Source: an uncultured Colwellia sp. (GTDB taxonomy: Bacteria; Pseudomonadota; Gammaproteobacteria; Enterobacterales; Alteromonadaceae). From it: 64,000 bases of DNA. The stretch is taken from contig CAJXYE010000012.1 in assembly GCA_913063325.1 (NCBI GenBank), positions 31,769 through 95,768 on the forward strand, written 5' to 3'. The notes below the pieces were generated by a model that saw only the letters and a program-made list of their open reading frames with translations, was not told the DNA's origin and ran no database searches. Position numbers and translations under genes: made by a program. This document shows, piece after piece, positions 61,175 to 64,000 of this stretch (the first letter of the stretch is position 1; each line of letters begins with the position of its first letter).

Positions 61175-63805
61175 ATGATTAAAAGCACCGCTGAAGTCCG
61201 TCAGGCATTTTTAGATTTTTTTGCCACCAAACAACATCAAATAGTTAAAAGTAGCTCTCTTGTCCCTGGTAATGATGCAACATTATTATTTACCAATGCC
61301 GGCATGGTTCCTTTTAAAGATGTTTTTTTAGGTGCTGAAAAACGTAGTTATACACGAGCAACCTCTGCACAACGTTGTGTTCGAGCCGGTGGAAAGCATA
61401 ACGATTTAGAAAATGTTGGCTACACTGCACGTCATCACACATTTTTTGAAATGATGGGTAACTTTAGTTTTGGTGACTATTTTAAAAATGATGCAATTAG
61501 TTATGCTTGGGAATTTTTAACTGGTGAGTTAGGGATACCAAAAGAAAAACTATTGGTCACCATATATGATACTGATGAGGAAGCTTTCTCTTACTGGAGA
61601 GATGAAATTGGTGTACCTGAAGATAAAATAATTCGTATTGGTGATAAATCTGCTAGTAAAAAATATGAATCTGATAACTTTTGGTCAATGGGTGATACAG
61701 GGCCTTGTGGACCTTGTTCTGAAATATTCTATGATCACGGGGAAGACATCTTCGGTGGACCTCCAGGATCGCCAGATGAAGACGGTGACCGTTTTATAGA
61801 GATATGGAACATAGTATTCATGCAATTTAACCGTCAAAGTGATGGTACTATGGAGCCATTGCCTAACCCGTCTATCGACACTGGTATGGGCTTAGAGCGT
61901 ATTTCTGCCATTATGCAAAAAGTGCATAGCAATTACGAAATAGATATTTTCCAAGCGTTAATTAAAGATACTGCAAACTTACTTGCTTGTACCGACTTGG
62001 AGCATAAATCACTTCGTGTTATCAGTGATCATATTCGTTCATGTAGCTTCTTAATTGTTGATGGTGTTGTACCATCAAATGAAGGGCGTGGTTATGTACT
62101 TCGCCGTATTATTCGACGAGCAATTCGACATGGTCATAAACTTGAAGCCAGTGAACACTTTTTCCATAAACTAGTTTCTTCACTTATCGAACAAATGGGC
62201 GAAGCCTATCCTGAGTTAGTTCAGCAGCAAGCGATCATTGAAAAATTATTACGTATCGAAGAAGAACAATTTGGCCGTACCTTAGATCGCGGTATGATTT
62301 TACTTGAAGATATATTAGCTAACCTCTCTGGCGATATTATAAAAGGTGATGATGTATTTAAGTTATATGATACTTATGGCTTTCCTGCCGATTTAACGGC
62401 TGATATCGCTCGTGAACGTCATTTGAAAATTGATAAAGGTGGCTTTGATGCTGCAATGAAGCAGCAGCGTGAACGTGCCCAGCAAGCCAGTAATTTTGGC
62501 ACAGACTATAATCAGCAACTTAAATCAGATCAAAAGACTAACTTCAAAGGCTATGATAATGACTCATACTCAGCAACCGTTGTAGAGTTGTTTAATAGCC
62601 AAGATCAAGACCCAGTCAATCAATTGAATTCAGGTGAACAGGGCATTGTGATTTTAGATCACACCCCATTTTATGCTGAATCAGGTGGTCAAGTAGGTGA
62701 TAGTGGTTTATTACACCTTGATGGTGGTGTTTTTGACGTCACGGATACCATTAAGTTAGGTAATGCTTTTGCACATAGAGGTACTGCACTTACTGATATT
62801 GGTTTGAATCGACGTGTTAAAGCGGAAATTAATGTTGAGCGCAGAGCTGCAATTATTAAAAACCATACTGCAACACATTTATTACATGCCGCTTTACGAA
62901 AAGTGTTGGGTGAACATGTTACTCAGAAAGGTTCATTATGTGATAGTGATAAATTACGCTTTGATTTCTCTCATTTTGAAGGGGTAACCTCAGAAGAGTT
63001 ACATGCTGTTGAGAAAATGGTGAATGATGAAATCCGTCGTAACCATTCAAGACAAACTGAATCTATGTATATTGAAGAAGCTAAAGAAAAAGGTGCTATG
63101 GCACTCTTTGGTGAAAAATATGACGATGAAGTACGTGTTGTAACCCTTGGCGACTTTTCAATAGAGCTATGTGGCGGCGTACATGTTGACAGAACAGGTG
63201 ATATTGGTTTATTAAAAATAGTTTCTGAATCTGGTATTGCTGCTGGCGTTCGTCGTATTGAAGCGGTTACTGCTACAAGTGCACTCGATTTTATTAACCA
63301 ACAAACTAGCACCCTTATAACAATTGCTGCGCTGGTTAAGAGTGATGTAACGAATGCAAGTAGCAAAGTTGAGCAACTTGTTAGCCGCTCTAAACAACTT
63401 GAAAAAGAAATTTCTCAACTCAAGCAGGAACTCGCTGCACAAGCTGGCTCTGATTTAATCAATAATACTGTTGATATTAACGGCGTTAAGGTACTTATTG
63501 CTGATTTAGGTGGCGTAGAAAGTAAAGCGCTTCGCGGTATGGTTGATGAGCTTAAAAATAAAATGCAATCAGGTATTATTATGCTGGCGACGGCTAATGG
63601 TTCTAAAGTTGGATTAATTGCCGGTGTGACTAAAGACTTAGTCGGCCGTGTTAAAGCCGGAGAGCTTGTTAATATGGTAGCTCAACAAGTCGGTGGTAAA
63701 GGTGGTGGGCGTCCAGATATGGCACAAGCTGGTGGCACACAGCCAGAAAATATAAGTGAAGCACTTGAAAGTGTCTCATCATGGTTAACAGATAAGTTGA
63801 CTTAA
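61175..63805 (+). CDS. alaS: Alanyl-tRNA synthetase
   Basis: [89 protein letters not shown]. Confidence 0.98.
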   Translation: MIKSTAEVRQAFLDFFATKQHQIVKSSSLVPGNDATLLFTNAGMVPFKDVFLGAEKRSYTRATSAQRCVRAGGKHNDLENVGYTARHHTFFEMMGNFSFGDYFKNDAISYAWEFLTGELGIPKEKLLVTIYDTDEEAFSYWRDEIGVPEDKIIRIGDKSASKKYESDNFWSMGDTGPCGPCSEIFYDHGEDIFGGPPGSPDEDGDRFIEIWNIVFMQFNRQSDGTMEPLPNPSIDTGMGLERISAIMQKVHSNYEIDIFQALIKDTANLLACTDLEHKSLRVISDHIRSCSFLIVDGVVPSNEGRGYVLRRIIRRAIRHGHKLEASEHFFHKLVSSLIEQMGEAYPELVQQQAIIEKLLRIEEEQFGRTLDRGMILLEDILANLSGDIIKGDDVFKLYDTYGFPADLTADIARERHLKIDKGGFDAAMKQQRERAQQASNFGTDYNQQLKSDQKTNFKGYDNDSYSATVVELFNSQDQDPVNQLNSGEQGIVILDHTPFYAESGGQVGDSGLLHLDGGVFDVTDTIKLGNAFAHRGTALTDIGLNRRVKAEINVERRAAIIKNHTATHLLHAALRKVLGEHVTQKGSLCDSDKLRFDFSHFEGVTSEELHAVEKMVNDEIRRNHSRQTESMYIEEAKEKGAMALFGEKYDDEVRVVTLGDFSIELCGGVHVDRTGDIGLLKIVSESGIAAGVRRIEAVTATSALDFINQQTSTLITIAALVKSDVTNASSKVEQLVSRSKQLEKEISQLKQELAAQAGSDLINNTVDINGVKVLIADLGGVESKALRGMVDELKNKMQSGIIMLATANGSKVGLIAGVTKDLVGRVKAGELVNMVAQQVGGKGGGRPDMAQAGGTQPENISEALESVSSWLTDKLT

Positions 63806-63924
63806 GTAAGCTTTGAGCAACACCGTTATTAGCTATATATATTGTAATAATATTGCTCAACACTCTGAAACATTTTTCTTGATTTGTGACAGGGTATAGA
63901 TACGAAAAAGGAAGCATTATGCTT

Positions 63925-63953
63925 AATGCCGTTCACTTAAGGTGAACGGCATT
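63925..63953 (+). terminator. Intrinsic terminator downstream of alaS
   Basis: aatgccgttcac ttaag gtgaacggcatt + ttttt. Confidence 0.85.
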
Positions 63954-64000
63954 TTTTTGTACTGCTTTTTTGATCGGGTATCTATTTTTAGAGCACTTTA

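Noticed and set aside
62971-63442. Antisense ORFs inside alaS
   Set aside because: Same reasoning: opposite strand of an unambiguous housekeeping gene.
1-64000. CRISPR arrays, prophage, toxin-antitoxin or restriction systems
   Set aside because: No regularly spaced direct repeats, phage structural genes, or recognisable defence genes were found in the window.
1-64000. tRNA or rRNA genes
   Set aside because: No CCA-ended cloverleaf or rRNA-like segment was recognised by eye; a tRNAscan-SE/Infernal run would be decisive.

Overview
The window reads as chromosomal DNA from a low-GC marine gammaproteobacterium. Gene content and intergenic repeats suggest Alteromonadales, probably Colwellia-like; this is inference, since no search was run. 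Recognisable blocks: der; PilZ and GGDEF c-di-GMP genes; xseA; guaB-guaA; a RidA-family gene; a GST-like gene; selO; a recQ-like helicase; an OMP plus Ig-like lipoprotein pair; panP-type decarboxylase; nagB; an HDOD-GAF protein; a TSUP permease; an iron ABC transporter with a Fur-box-like site; an orphan OmpR-type regulator; plsC; rraB. A large GlcNAc/chitin-sugar locus follows: LacI-type nagR, pgi, TonB receptor, SapC, two flavin-dependent halogenase-like proteins, TPR-sulfotransferase, GH20 hexosaminidase, nagK, nagA, nagP. It is tied together by six palindromic TGACAGCGCTGTCA-like operators, with a further operator-bearing gene (nagB) outside the block. The window ends with divergent ccmABCDE / ccmFGHI, hemH, dinB and alaS. 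The most interesting non-coding signal is a family of five ~256-266 bp intergenic elements. Their terminal arms differ between copies but stay self-complementary within each copy (covariation), and each element appears to fold as a three-way junction. A second, smaller hairpin family with a shared tip follows guaB and guaA. Other points of interest are a frameshifted PEP-CTERM gene remnant, a receiver domain apparently lacking its phospho-acceptor Asp, and small ORFs absent from the supplied ORF track.
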